DNA of 26,249 bases, taken from contig JAUCBJ010006433.1 of NCBI GenBank assembly GCA_032718475.1, positions 1-26,249 of the forward strand, in the 5' to 3' direction. The notes below the pieces were generated by a model. It was not told the DNA's origin and did not search any database. It saw only the letters and a list, made by a program, of their open reading frames with translations. Of the stretch, positions 1 to 9,512 are shown piece after piece; positions within the stretch are counted from its first letter, which is position 1; each line of letters opens with the position of its first letter. A program made the translations under genes and the position numbers. The stretch is from Nemertoderma westbladi (Eukaryota; Xenacoelomorpha; Nemertodermatida; Nemertodermatidae).

Positions 1-802
1 GAGAAGAAAGGTGCGGAACCGGGCCTAGAGGAAATGTCGAACTTCCTCAATTACGAAGCGGAGTTGATCACGGACCCAGTCTACAGCGAAGATAGTCTGG
101 GGAAGGTGCCGAGGGCCGAATACAATAGGCCGAAACCAGAGCATAATGCGGCAAATGCGTTACAACCCAGGATACAAATGTCAATTGCATAAAGACGGAA
201 CCCATAAGAACATGGACTGTAAGCATTGGCAGGCATTACCCGAACAAGATCGGATAGTCTATGCTGATAAGAATGGAATTTGTCACCGATGTGTGGTAGG
301 AGGATACAGGGTTCAAGAGTGTAAGGAGACACCAGTAAGATTCGGTCAAGCCAAAGGTCAAACAATGGCGACAAGCACCATAGGAGCGAAGAGAAGGGGA
401 ATGGTACTACTCGGGTTGGTACTGGTGAGAGTAATAGGAGAGAGTGGTCGATCAGTTACCACGTTGATGCTGGTCGACAGCGGAGCAGCCTTCACATTGG
501 TGGAGAATTGGGTGGCCGAGAAGATAGGGTTACAGACGAGGCCGAGCAGGATGGCGGTAACTACTATCTCCAGCAAGGATGAGGTCCTGGAAATGAGGAC
601 GGGAAGGTGCGAAATATCAGCAATAGCACCGGGATGTGACTATGGGGCGACCATCGACCCCATTCAGGTAATAGAATCGAATCGAATCGAATCGAACATA
701 AATGCCAGGCGACCAACTACCATCGAAGTCGGGCAATACAGATTCCTGGACGAAATCGATTTCTCAATACCAGAAGTGGATGTCCGGAAGGTATCATCAT
801 AG
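1..802 (+). pseudogene. BEL/Pao gag C-terminus, zinc knuckles and protease (copy A)
   Basis: The long open stretch is 146-802. It begins with a paired zinc-binding region: CQLH-x4-H-x4-C, then CHRC-x4-(H replaced by Y)-x4-C. The pattern and spacing (C-x2-C/H..H..C..LP..DR..LCxxC) match BEL/Pao Gag. Next comes a retropepsin-like domain with the active-site motif LMLVDSGAAFTLV near codon 108, as in the BEL/Pao aspartic proteases (DUF1758-like). These proteins form the particle and process the polyprotein. Compared with copy C there is an internal deletion upstream of the knuckles, a 12-base in-frame expansion of an ATCGA-type repeat around 673-697, and a one-base loss near 795 that shifts the frame and ends this stretch at 802. 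The second knuckle has Tyr where C has His (GGYRVQEC against EGHRFGEC). Non-functional. Confidence 0.85.
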
Positions 803-1279
803 TGGGGATGGACTGTCCGACGGCCCACGAGAGAGAACGAACAATCTTTGGAGAGGACAGACAGCGTGATCCAATGGCAGTTCTCACACCATTCGGATGG
901 ACGCTTAGCGGCCCAATCAAAACCAAGATTCCATTTAGGATGTCGGAGACATCGGGGTGCATGTTCGCGGGGACCATGAGGGAGATGGAGGATGAAGGAG
1001 CAGAGGAGCAGCTCAAGAGGCTGTTAAGACAGGACTTCGAAGGATTAAAGGAGGCCGGGGTCGGAACGTCGGTAGAGGATAAACAAGCAATGGAAAGTGT
1101 GAACGAGTCGATGAGGTGCGACGAGGGACGGTACACCATAGGCATGGTATGGAAACAACCGAAATTACCGTTGCCTGACAACAAGAGGATGGTACTCACG
1201 AGGCTTCGCAAACTGAAGCAAACGCTCAAACGGAGCCCCGAGAAGGATGAGTACATCATCCATAGGACAATAAAGAAGT
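802..1279 (+). pseudogene. BEL/Pao protease C-terminus and RT N-terminal region (copy A)
   Basis: After the frameshift at about 795, the frame beginning at 802 continues the protease C-terminus: the GMDCPTAHE segment and TPFGWTLSGPI, equivalent to the BEL/Pao segment ending in lGWxxSG. It then reads the conserved lead-in to the BEL/Pao reverse transcriptase: LLRQDFE, an acidic spacer, a GRYTIGMVWK block and LPDNKRMVLTRLRKL, as in family members that show GRYxVxLPW followed by an A/L-rich helix. No catalytic RT motif is reached, because homology stops at 1279. From there the same frame runs into copy B gag N-region (AGRDSVGDR) and ends at 1554. The apparent 250-codon ORF is therefore a chimera of two element copies. 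Confidence 0.8.
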
Positions 1280-1554
1280 ATGCTGGGAGAGACAGTGTAG
1301 GGGATAGGATAGCGCGAATGCCGGGTTTAAACCCAGAGGTCACAGCTTACATACCGGTGAGTAGGCAGGAACCTGCTAGGCCTATACCGCTACCTGCACA
1401 CCAGTATGACTATGATATGGATGGATATAACATAAACCCAGTGGAAGGGGGGGGGGGGGGGGGTATTGCAGATAAGTGTATGGGCCCCAATATAATGACA
1501 TCTAACCCATTGCAGAATATAACACCGGTGGGGGGGGGGGGGGGGGCAGGGTGA
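1280..1554 (+). pseudogene. BEL/Pao gag N-region fragment (copy B)
   Basis: It reads AGRDSVGDR, then a Pro-rich stretch containing PAHQYDYDMDGYNI, and ends in a Gly run. The same block occurs in copy C at 12598-12855, where it lies upstream of the gag core. Two long G homopolymers (1447-1463 and 1530-1546) replace mixed GGA/GGG codons seen in C and probably disrupt the frame. No domain is recognised; in family terms this would be a disordered part of the Gag precursor. The frame is continuous with copy A upstream only because of the junction at 1280. Confidence 0.65.
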
Positions 1555-1660
1555 CATTCTCTCATCACTGTATCCGCAATACGGGCAACAAAATAAAATA
1601 AAGATTGCAACACCCTGAGTTCCAAACAAGTCGTGCGACACCGAGATATGGAGGGGACCA

Positions 1661-2390
1661 TTGCCCCCAATGTTATATCCAACCCAAGGAAATTCAACGA
1701 ACCCAAAAGGTGAATCACAGTCAGCATGTAAAGAACCTGCATCCATACTGTTGAGCGCACTGGAAATTCAGGCAATGGGAATGGCAACACTCATCAATGC
1801 GCTAAAAACTAGGATAGAGCTACCACCTGTGGAGACATTTAAGTTTGATGGTAGCAAGCCGGAAGAATATATACAGTTCTGGAGGATGCATAGCAACGAG
1901 ATTCTCACAAAGAATCTCATGCAGGCGGATTGACTGTACATGGGGGCCAGCCTATGATATTGTGAGGCATTATCAGGGAATCGAAGGAGGATTTACAACA
2001 GCATGGAGAGCCCTGGATAGGGAATTTGGCCATCCGGCGAAGATTATCCGACAAACCTTAAGGAGAATACCATCAGGCGTACTCGCGGATAACCCTGTTA
2101 GTATCAAAGCCTTTGCCAACAAAGTAGAGAAGGCATTGATAGTTTTAAAGATGCTAGAAGCACCATACGAACTTAATTCTTCAAATAACATCATGACCAT
2201 AGCGCAGGCACTACCGATATGGTTAAGGAATAAATGGAGAAAGATTGCTTTCTCCACTCGGGAAAAGAAGGGTACCGAGCCGGGGTTGGAAGAGATGTCG
2301 AACTTCCTTAACTACAAAGCCAAATTAATAACGGATCCAGTGTACAGCAAGGAGAGTCTTCATAAGGCGCTGAAACCGGAACACAGCTAA
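1661..2390 (+). pseudogene. BEL/Pao Gag core, DUF1759-like (copy B)
   Basis: Two overlapping frames (1661-1933 and 1845-2390) together cover a Gag core like that of other BEL/Pao elements (DUF1759): LPPVETFKFDG, then a W/R-rich helix (FWRMHSNEIL), then GGFTTAWRALDREFGHPAKII, the classic block where the family shows a W-x-L-(x)-E-x-F/Y-G-x-P-x-x-I pattern. Capsid formation is the expected role. A small deletion around 1930-1955, relative to C, removes the residues after the first helix and causes the frame switch. A TAA at 2388-2390 ends the second stretch before the knuckles. Confidence 0.8.
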
Positions 2391-2429
2391 CCTAAACTGG
2401 AACACAGTGCTGCAGATGCACTTCCGAGG

Positions 2430-2807
2430 ATGAGGCAATCATTGCCATATGCAACCATGCAGTTGACTACAAGTCCACAGAACAACTGTGGTGGCAATAG
2501 AGGAAACAACACCTCTGATACGGGTATATGCAACCAAAACAATAAACCATCTGAGTCGGACCTGGACGAAATACGCGAGACACTATACAGAGAGAGTTGT
2601 AATCCAAATCACAGGTGTCAGCTACATAGAAATGGGATGCATAAGACCATTGATTGCAACCAGTGGCAGGCATTGCTGAAAGAAGATCGATTAGCCTATA
2701 CAGGGAGATTTGGATTATGCCACAGATGCGTGGTGGGAGGACATAGGAAGAATAGGTGTCGACAACATCCACCAAGGTATGCTGAGACCAATGAGACTGG
2801 AGGCTAA
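2430..2807 (+). pseudogene. BEL/Pao Gag zinc-knuckle region (copy B)
   Basis: The sequence is low-complexity and Asn-rich at first, then has the paired metal-binding region: CQLH-x4-H-x4-C followed by CHRC-x4-H-x4-C. The spacing and the DR....GLCHRC linker are the same as in copies A and C. The role inferred from the family is nucleic-acid binding by Gag. The stretch ends at a TAA (2805-2807) where copies A and C have a Gln codon (CAA), so this is a nonsense mutation rather than a natural stop. Confidence 0.8.
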
Positions 2808-3431
2808 ACAATGGCAGCAAGTATGACTGGAAGATCTAAGAAGCAAGGAACAGTGTTACTGGGAGTGGTGCCAGTAAACATAATGGGAGAGAAATGACGA
2901 TTGGTATCTACACTGATGTTGATCGACAGTGGGACAGCATTCACGTCGACGGAAAGCTGGGTAGCAGATAGGTTACAATTAAAGACGAGGTCGAGTAAGA
3001 TGGTGGTTACCACCATATCCGCCAAGGATGAAATTATGCTGATGAGAACAGGAAGGTGTCAGATATGGGCTATAACTCCCGATTCCAACTACGGAGCGAC
3101 TATAGACCCTATATGTATTACTCAATCAATAAATATCAATGCCAGGCGGCCAACAAAGATCGAAGTCAAGCAATATCGGCACCTGGACTCGATTGACCTG
3201 TTGACACCAGACCTCGATGTACCGAAAGTGGCTCTGATAGTCGGGATGGATTGCCCGACAGCCCATGAGAGGCTAGAAACAATATTTGGGGGGGGGGGGG
3301 ACAAGGAGCGAGACCCAGTGGCGATCCTAACACCATTTGGATGGACGCTTACTGGGACTATTAAATCCAGCATTCCATTTACACTCCTGAAACATCTAGA
3401 TGCATGCTGTCTGGTACCATTGAGGAAATAG
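2808..3431 (+). pseudogene. BEL/Pao aspartic protease (copy B)
   Basis: Same frame as the preceding knuckle fragment after its TAA. A further TGA at about 2896 precedes the active-site segment STLMLIDSGTAFT, where DSG is the catalytic triplet. The domain continues through MRTGRCQIWAI, GMDCPTAHE and TPFGWTLTGTI, aligning along its whole length with copies A and C. A run of 13 G (3288-3300) lies where the others encode G-E, and a frame change after about 3390 gives the early stop at 3431. Both are decay marks. Confidence 0.8.
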
Positions 3432-3564
3432 AGCAGAAGCCTAACATGGGTGATGGGGAGATCCCATATGTGAAGTGGCCCGGGGAAGGATATCAGGATG
3501 AATCATCACATAGTGACCAAGGATGTATTGAGGACAGTGCTGGCGAAGTGTGAGGGATGTGTGA

Positions 3565-3828
3565 GGGATGATGCATCCAGAATCGCTGGATGTTCTAACA
3601 CTAGCACACCTATTAATGGAGAGACCAACGACAATCGACATGTGAAACATTGACCCAGACGATATAAATTCGCGTCAGAGCTAGAAGGTGGCTAAAGCGA
3701 TAAGTGCAGAATATTTGAAAAGGTGGATCCAAGATTACCTGCCAACGCTGCACAAGAGAAGCAAGTGGAGGAATGATCATAGGGAGCTCAGGAAGTGTGA
3801 CTTGATAATCGTTACAGATGACACAATT
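3565..3828 (+). pseudogene. BEL/Pao integrase C-terminal region, DUF5641-like (copy B)
   Basis: In the frame containing 3570 the sequence reads HPESLDVLTLAHLL, matching the conserved (P)-LTP-x-HLL stretch after the integrase core of BEL/Pao elements. After a TGA (about 3645) and a TAG (about 3682) it reads YLKRWIQDYLPTLHKRSKW and then CDLIIVTDD, the hallmark of the DUF5641 integrase tail (FWxRWxxEYLPTLxxRxKW..GDLVLVxDD). The integrase catalytic core is absent, so the segment was joined to the protease linker by a deletion. It is broken off at 3828, where the TGTAAAAGC LTR begins. The overlapping minus-strand frame is only its shadow. Confidence 0.8.
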
Positions 3829-4884
3829 TGTAAAAGCTTTTGCAGACATAACAAGTCATTTTATGCAATGCGCTGAATACTCGAAAAAGGTCTAGAATCG
3901 TTCAGCTACGCGTCTGTCAGATAATATACTGAGATGACGAAATCTGTCAGCTGATTCTTTGTGTACGTGGAGGTTTCTTTGTTTGGACATATTTTTAGCC
4001 AATCAGAGCAACCTTCCCTGTTATGCCAATAGAGCCCTATAGAAAATGGCGTAATGCGGCAGTATTTCTGAGAATCCTATTCCATTCTGGATTCAGTCAG
4101 AAGTTCAGACGTTTCAGACTTTGCCCAAGAACATCTGATGGCTAGAGTTATAAGAACGCAAATCTATTAACTTAAAATAACAAGTAACTTTTTTCACATA
4201 ATATCACTGCATACACATACTGACTGTTCACCACACTGTCTTAATGCTGTTTTATATTGTTGTTAATTGCTGTTTATATTTATTGGAGAATACTAATAAA
4301 TAATCGTAAACCCCTCAACTTTCTTAATTACTGAGGTAAGCAGAAGGGTAGCAACTGCGACTCAAATTACAGTGGTTTTTGTGTGAATTAAATGCTATTT
4401 CATAATCCCTATGTGTGTCAGTTGCAATCCTCCTTAAATATGATAAAAATCAGTGACTGTCGGCAAATTATTATGAATTAGTGTGAATTAGTGTAAAGTA
4501 GTGTGAAGGTTAATAAAGCATTTCCTAAAGAATGCGCTATTTGCGAGATACTTTAGCCTCCAGTTGTGATTAGTGTAAGTCATAGCTCTTTTTATACTTA
4601 AAGCGCCATGTCCCAAAGGAACTGTTAATATTTCCCCGAAAGTAAATATATCGGATATTATATAGTAGCGATCAATTGAATGATACAAAGTAGCCTACAC
4701 TGCAATAACTTTCTCTGGACCCAAATTCAGTCTCCCACACAGTGGGTCATACACTGCGAACGGGCTGGCTTCGGCAGATGTAAACTCGGTACACCAGGTA
4801 ATTGGTAAGGGCAAAAGTCGATTTATAATTAAAAGGACATTTAAATTGGCAAGTTAAACTGCTAAAGGTCTAAAAGCGCGAACA
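3829..4884 (+). repeat. 5' LTR of the non-autonomous element
   Basis: Direct repeat of 8601-9512, starting TG and ending CA. Conserved blocks include GATGACGAAATCTGTCAGC, a CCAAT box in AGCCAATCAGAGCA, GTTATAAGAACG, CCCCTCAA..ACTGAGGTAAG, and the final GGTCTRAAAGCGCGAACA. About 130 bp around 4415-4555, rich in GTGAATTAGTGT repeats, are absent from the 3' copy. AATAAA lies at 4295-4300. No obvious TGG-type primer-binding site follows 4884. Confidence 0.85.
3998..4154 (+). promoter_or_regulatory. Candidate LTR promoter (CCAAT box and TATA-like box)
   Basis: A CCAAT box (GCCAATCAG from 3998) and a TATA-like TTATAAG (4148-4154) are both conserved in the other LTR (about 8770 and 8887-8893), although much of the DNA between them has diverged. 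The order and position fit a U3 promoter. The start site is not visible. Confidence 0.4.
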
Positions 4885-6186
4885 TTAATAGATTTAGTTT
4901 CTTTTATTGCTCAGTAGGCAATAAACCCAAAACGTACAGGTCGGACGGTAAACTGTAGGCCTAGCCGAACCGGTACTTACAGTATTAATTCGATTGTGAT
5001 AATTATATACCGGTAGGTCTTAATATTTAATCGGGGACTGCAGCCCTGGTTTTTTATTAGGATTTTACTTATTTCTGTTGGCTTATTTATCTGTAAGTGT
5101 AATATTGAGCAGAAGGTGTGTAAGTCTGTTCAGATTGTAAAAATAACTTGTAGGCCGGATTGCTGTCTGATTGTTGTTAGGTCTGAGGCGATTACAGCGT
5201 ATGTACGGTGTTTGTCTGATAAAGTGCTAGTTAGGAAGTGGAGGCATCCAGTGCTATAAGGTAAACCCTCCGCGAAGGAATAAGTCGTACTACGTAGTCT
5301 AGAACGCTTACTAACTAACCATTTCGGAGATTGCCTATACTGTGGTTTATTTAGGCTTGATGGTAGTCTGCCAGCATTTGGTCTGTATTTTATTTGAATA
5401 GTCTGTGCGGGTAGCGTAATATTTATTATTCAGAGTTTATGCAAGTAATTTGCAACCTTCATATCCCCAAGTTTATTCCTTACAGTAATTATATGCTTGT
5501 TATGCATACTGTTATAGTTAAATTAACCCTGGTACTACTTCAGGACTGCTTGGCGTAGGACAGACTGGTGATTTAGTGCTCCGGTCACTCCAGCAGATAC
5601 CGTTGTTCTTTTGGCTGTTCATGTATATTTAACTGCAAGTTATATGTTGTATAAGTGCTAGTACCTAATCGCTAGCTTTGCATAATGTCACCATAGTAAC
5701 AACCACGCTAGAATTCGAAGTGAGTTAAAATAACAATAGAAAGCTTACCCCATTTAATAGCATGCGTAATAAATAGCACCCTGATAGTATCTAAGGATAC
5801 ATAATAATAACGTGGCATTATGGAAGGCATCTGACTAACGGACAAATGGCCCTAATTTGTACAAATTGTGGCAGGAATGTGGAATTTGTGTATTTATAGG
5901 TGAAAGTTACTACTAAAGTATGTTTACAGTAGTGAGTCGCAATTATGAAAGTTACCCTACATCTGTATCAAGTACCTCCAGTATATTCGAGCCCTTGGGA
6001 CGGACAGTGGAGTGACTCGCGCTGGTTATTGTTGTCGTTGTGTGGCTACTATGTTGGCGAGGGGCACAGCGACAACAGTACATCAGCGCTGAGAATCTCA
6101 GGGCTGTCCAGGGGCAAAGGATGGGTGAAGGCAGCAACGCCCGCTAGCCTTATTAGCTATAATATCGATAAACTAATACAGCAGCT
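4885..6186. other. Untranslated leader of the non-autonomous element
   Basis: About 1.3 kb of AT-rich sequence with no convincing reading frame and no recognised protein motif. It contains a 10-base palindrome, ACTACGTAGT, at 5289-5298. The short frame at 5945-6190 shows no family features. I see no primer-binding site or nested transposon. Confidence 0.5.
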
Positions 6187-6621
6187 ATGACTGATTTGAT
6201 AGAAGATGATCTTGGTATCAGGGACTGATATACCCTACCACTGCAAGCGTTTGTTGATAGTTTGATAAGCAGCGACGCGAGTCAACACACGACAGAAAAC
6301 GATGGCCGTTATATCGAACCGCCAATGTCAAAGGAACAGCTCAAGCATGAATTGGACTATAGAAAATATTGCTATACGCATCGTAATGGTACGTATATAG
6401 ACATCTTAACTACTGGTCATCCTATCGATTTACACGATACTGATGATGTAGACACCGAAAGGGATATGATTTTATTTAAATATCATGCCCAGCGAAGTCG
6501 GAATGATAAACTGAGAATTGAACATGAAAATTCTATTCGAATCCAACTCGAAAGAGAGAATGTGGAAAAATGTTTTAAAGACAAGTGGAGGAAAATCAGC
6601 TGGAGAAAAAACATACATTAA
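6187..6621 (+). pseudogene. Acidic hypothetical ORF of the non-autonomous element
   Basis: An ATG at 6187 starts a frame that meets a TGA at 6226-6228 and is otherwise open to 6621 (144 codons in all). The protein is charged: acidic at first (MTDLIEDDLGIRD), with a middle RKYCYTHRNGTYID segment and a C-terminal helix rich in R, E and K (RSRNDKLRIEHEN and following) that could form a coiled coil. No domain is recognised. Its position downstream of the 5' LTR suggests a Gag-like or structural role, but this is inference. The TGA falls where Trp would fit (RD-x-YTLP), consistent with a TGG to TGA mutation. The frame could also start internally after the stop. Confidence 0.45.
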
Positions 6622-7238
6622 TACCAAGGGTCCATAATGTGAATAGTTTTCCCCGGGGCGTGGGTGCTCGTGGGCAGTCTCCTTCGGGAGGCTGTAACTT
6701 CCTCTTACCTCATCATCTTCCTGCAATTCGTCAGTGTCAGTGATCAGTGTCACAATAAAAGCGTAGTAATGACTAATGACGCGAAAGGAAACTTGTCCAT
6801 TGTGGTATCTTATCGATACTACCCTCCATATCCTTCCCCCTTCCTACCACTACTCTCCCTCTATCCATCGCAATCGAGGATACAAGATGTTGATAGAGAA
6901 CCCCTCTTCCTCCCATCTTCTCTACCCAACGCACTTGGAGCTTCCTGGAGAATATCGACCAATCATAGTCGTATCGTGGTATTAATAATACCATCCCTTA
7001 TGAAACCTCCCCACTCCTTTACTGTTTATCTGGATGCTTATATTGGTGTCCATACCTCCTATCCATGTATCACCGTTTTGATATTTGCTAAGTCGGCCTC
7101 TGTCTCTTTTCGTTGATTGGATAATCAACTAACTACCATTTCCCCTAACCACAGCCATTGGTTGCTGTAAGGACACAATGTGAGAGGACACAATAATCTT
7201 TTGTGAACAACCAGTACCATTACGTGTCATAAATCTGG
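6622..7238. other. Intergenic segment of the non-autonomous element
   Basis: There is no convincing gene. Overlapping short frames at 6664-7116 have no family features and biased composition. The stretch holds a strong UUCG-capped hairpin at 6675-6694. Pyrimidine-rich tracts lie around 6820-6920. Confidence 0.4.
6675..6694 (+). other. Hairpin with UUCG tetraloop
   Basis: CAGTCTCC, TTCG, GGAGGCTG folds into an 8-bp stem with one T-G wobble, closed by C(UUCG)G, the most stable tetraloop class in RNA. It lies between the two ORFs of the element. No role is shown. Confidence 0.5.
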
Positions 7239-8530
7239 TTGTTCACATTCTTAGTGCTTGGAACTAAACTCGCTAAGTTAGATGGACATAATAAATTCAT
7301 CCGATTTGAATGCTTTAGGCGCTTTCTGACTCCGTTCCGCAATGTGGATAGTCAGTTCAAAGACTGCGCTTTAACCAAGCTCAGCTTAAGAGACTCAGCG
7401 GCTGAGAAGTTGGACAGCGCTGGATTTGCCATTTTTAAGGATGTTTGTATACAGAACCTACATTCGTCTGTCATACAAAGACCCCGAATTCCCACAGGTT
7501 ATTCTATTGTGGAAGTTCAAACAGTGGGTTCACTTGAGGAAACAGCTACACCTACCTCAGCTATGCAATTGGAAGACGAACCAATTTGCTTGGAGTCAAT
7601 GCCGATTATATTTCTAGGAAACGTTGCCGATTATGTGCATCACAAGATCACTTTACCCCGGTGGACTCCAGCGTACCCTGCTCCTACTTTAAAGATCAAC
7701 CTGCTATGGAGATTTATTGTGCGTATTGTAGACTCAATAATCTATACATCTTCGCAGTCTGTCCTCAATTTATGACTCAATGTCATCATTGTCAGTTTAA
7801 AGGACACGCAAGTTTCGATTGCCCTTTCAACCGAGATCTAGAAAGCGTAGACGAAATGGTTGCCCTGCGTTACATCAGAGCTTGGGAAGCTAACGCTGAT
7901 CTCCATTGCGAATCACGTCATTGATACTATCCCGGACGTGCCTATGAAGGAGTCTATGCGTTTCACCCATATCTCTTTGCTTCCGTTGAGCAAAAATCTC
8001 GCACTCCTAGCTATGAGCTGATGAAGCGTGTTGGCGAGAATATTTCAACTAAGTGTGTTCGCAAGTATCTTAGGAATATTAATCCTAATAACCTGAATTC
8101 CTATAACTTGATCAACTTCATCCGTCAAGATCCGGAATACGGTGACTTGTTCATAGACGATAGACGACCATATGAATATAAAGCCAGAGAACGCGAGTTG
8201 GAAAGAACCATCAAACCGAGGAAATTTCTCACTACTCACGGTCAACCTACCGCTATCATGCAAACGACCCATCAGGGACCAGTGAGAGCTGCTGTCCTGA
8301 AACGCGCTCTAAAGGTTGTTTGACCTCATTCCACTGAGGTTGATATTGATCAACCGGGTACCTCGACCGGCGGATACACCGACCGTAATCCGAAACCTTC
8401 CGATGCAATTGTAATGCACCCCTCACCCAGGAGTTATAGCCCTCCTAGTAAAGTGGCTCGCCCCAAAGAGAAAAAGACTCTTACTAGCCTCAAAAAACTT
8501 CGTAAACGCCATTCACGAAAGAAGGACTAA
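7239..8530 (+). pseudogene. Accessory zinc-knuckle protein of the non-autonomous element
   Basis: The first frame (7239 to about 7590) reads FLVLGT near its start and later LRDSAAEKLDSAGF. A frameshift around 7580-7600 moves to a frame with three Cys/His modules: CRLC-x4-H-x9-C, CAYC-x4-(L)-x5-C and CHHC-x4-H-x4-C. The last is a canonical CCHC knuckle (CHHCQFKGHASFDC). That frame continues past TGA codons at 7922-7924 and 8321-8323 to a TAA at 8528-8530, through a helical region (VRKYLRNINPNNL), an SPPSK motif and a very basic tail (KKLRKRHSRKKD). The order matches the accessory protein of BEL copy D at 18526-19945, so a shared ancestry is inferred. Nucleic-acid binding is likely from the knuckles. 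Dead as it stands (one frameshift, two stops). Confidence 0.65.
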
Positions 8531-8581
8531 AAGTATTTTTGTATTTTAGAAACTGTGATTTTTATATTTTATAGACTTAAA

Positions 8582-8600
8582 TCCCATTTTCTGGGAGCGG
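8582..8600 (+). promoter_or_regulatory. Hairpin plus short purine tract before the 3' LTR
   Basis: TCCCA, TTTTC, TGGGA forms a 5-bp stem, followed directly by GCGG and then the LTR (TGTAAAAGC at 8601). The GGGAGCGG purines are the likely plus-strand primer site, though short for one. A longer hairpin holds the same place in BEL copies C and D. Confidence 0.45.
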
Positions 8601-9512
8601 TGTAAAAGCTTTTGCGGACATAACAAGTCATTTTTACGCAAAGCGCAGAATACTCTAAAATAGCCCTAAAATTATTCAACTAAGCGTCAGAAAGGAATTA
8701 GAACCAAGATGACGAAATCTGTCAGCTGATTCTTTGTGTACGTGGAAGTTCTTTGTTCTGTCTTATTCAGCCAATCAGAGCAATTTTCACTTTACGGCTA
8801 ACAGAAACCTATCTAAGAAACTCGCGCAATGCATTATGGTCTTTATTTACTATTTTCTGAGAATCAGGAACATCTGATGGCCTTGGTTATAAGAACGTAA
8901 ATCTATTACATTTCTCATTGCTCATAACATTTCATATCACTGCATAACACTGCATTTTGACTCATTTCACCGCACTATTTTACTTCTGTTTTGTATAATA
9001 TTAATTGTTGTTATATTAATGGATGTTGATGTTATATTTGGAGAATAGCGATAAATGATCATAAACCCCTCAATCTTATTGATTACTGAGGTAAGAGGAA
9101 CAGAGTCTACCAGTAGCAACTGCGACTTAAATTATAGTGGTTTTGTGTGAATTAAATGCTATTTCATAACTCTGTGGCCATCTAGTTGTGATTAGTATAA
9201 GTCATAACTCTGTTTTTATACTTAAAGCGCCATGTCCTAAAGGAACTGTTAATATTTCCTCGAAAGTAAATATAGTTGTCAGAAATTATATAGTAGCGAT
9301 CAATCTAATAATACAGTAGGTCTACACTGCAATACTTCCCAAGGAATCCGAATCCAGTCTCCCACACCGTGGGTCATACGCCGCGCACAGACTGGCTTCG
9401 GCAGATGTAACTTCAGTACACCAGGTAATTGGTAAGGGCTAAAGTCGATTTATAAACAAGAGGACAACTAAAATTGGCAGGTTAAACTGCTAAAGGTCTG
9501 AAAGCGCGAACA
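8601..9512 (+). repeat. 3' LTR of the non-autonomous element
   Basis: Direct repeat of 3829-4884 with the same TG...CA ends. It keeps the CCAAT box (about 8770) and TTATAAG (8887-8893). The AATAAA of the 5' copy is GATAAA here (about 9050). It lacks the roughly 130-bp GTGAATTAGTGT-rich segment. It is followed directly by BEL LTR sequence at 9513. Confidence 0.85.

Larger units (their letters stand above)
1..1279 (+). mobile_element. BEL/Pao LTR retrotransposon copy A, internal fragment
   Basis: This fragment enters from the left edge and ends where identity to the gag N-region of copy C begins (position 1280; the homologous base in C is 12598). It carries gag C-terminal sequence, a paired zinc knuckle, an aspartic protease and the start of the reverse transcriptase region, in the BEL/Pao gag-pro-RT order. 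Bases 1-120 are nearly identical to 13579-13700 of copy C. About 200 bp between the gag core and the knuckles are missing near 150-165 relative to C. There is no LTR on either side. Confidence 0.85.
1280..3828 (+). mobile_element. BEL/Pao LTR retrotransposon copy B, internally deleted
   Basis: This copy is collinear with copy C from 12598 onward: gag N-region, gag core, paired knuckles, protease and the acidic linker after the protease. It then jumps near 3540-3570 to the C-terminal part of the integrase, so RT, RNase H and the integrase core are missing. On the right it is cut off inside the integrase tail by the LTR element starting at 3829. Many frameshifts and stops make it an old dead copy, more decayed than A or C. 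Confidence 0.85.
3829..9512 (+). mobile_element. Non-autonomous LTR element with ~1 kb LTRs, no polymerase
   Basis: Two direct repeats bound the element. Both begin TGTAAAAGCTTTTGC and end AAAGCGCGAACA (TG...CA), at 3829-4884 and 8601-9512. The internal part (4885-8600) has no RT, RNase H, integrase or DSG protease motif in any frame I could follow. It holds a short acidic ORF and a Cys-rich accessory ORF near the 3' LTR. A short hairpin plus GCGG precedes the 3' LTR. The flanks (caatt before, caggg after) do not match, so no target-site duplication is evident. The LTRs are clearly diverged and differ by about 140 bp, so the element is old, or the two LTRs come from different copies. Confidence 0.8.

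Noticed and set aside
1390-1790. Minus-strand ORFs with poly-proline
   Set aside because: The proline runs are the complement of G homopolymers; the plus strand carries gag homology.
3441-3849. Minus-strand ORFs around 3441-3849
   Set aside because: The plus strand there encodes the BEL/Pao integrase tail; the minus frames are shadows.
6226-8323. Programmed TGA recoding in the non-autonomous element
   Set aside because: The same elements also carry frameshifts, TAA and TAG stops, so ordinary decay explains the TGAs. Kept only as something to count.
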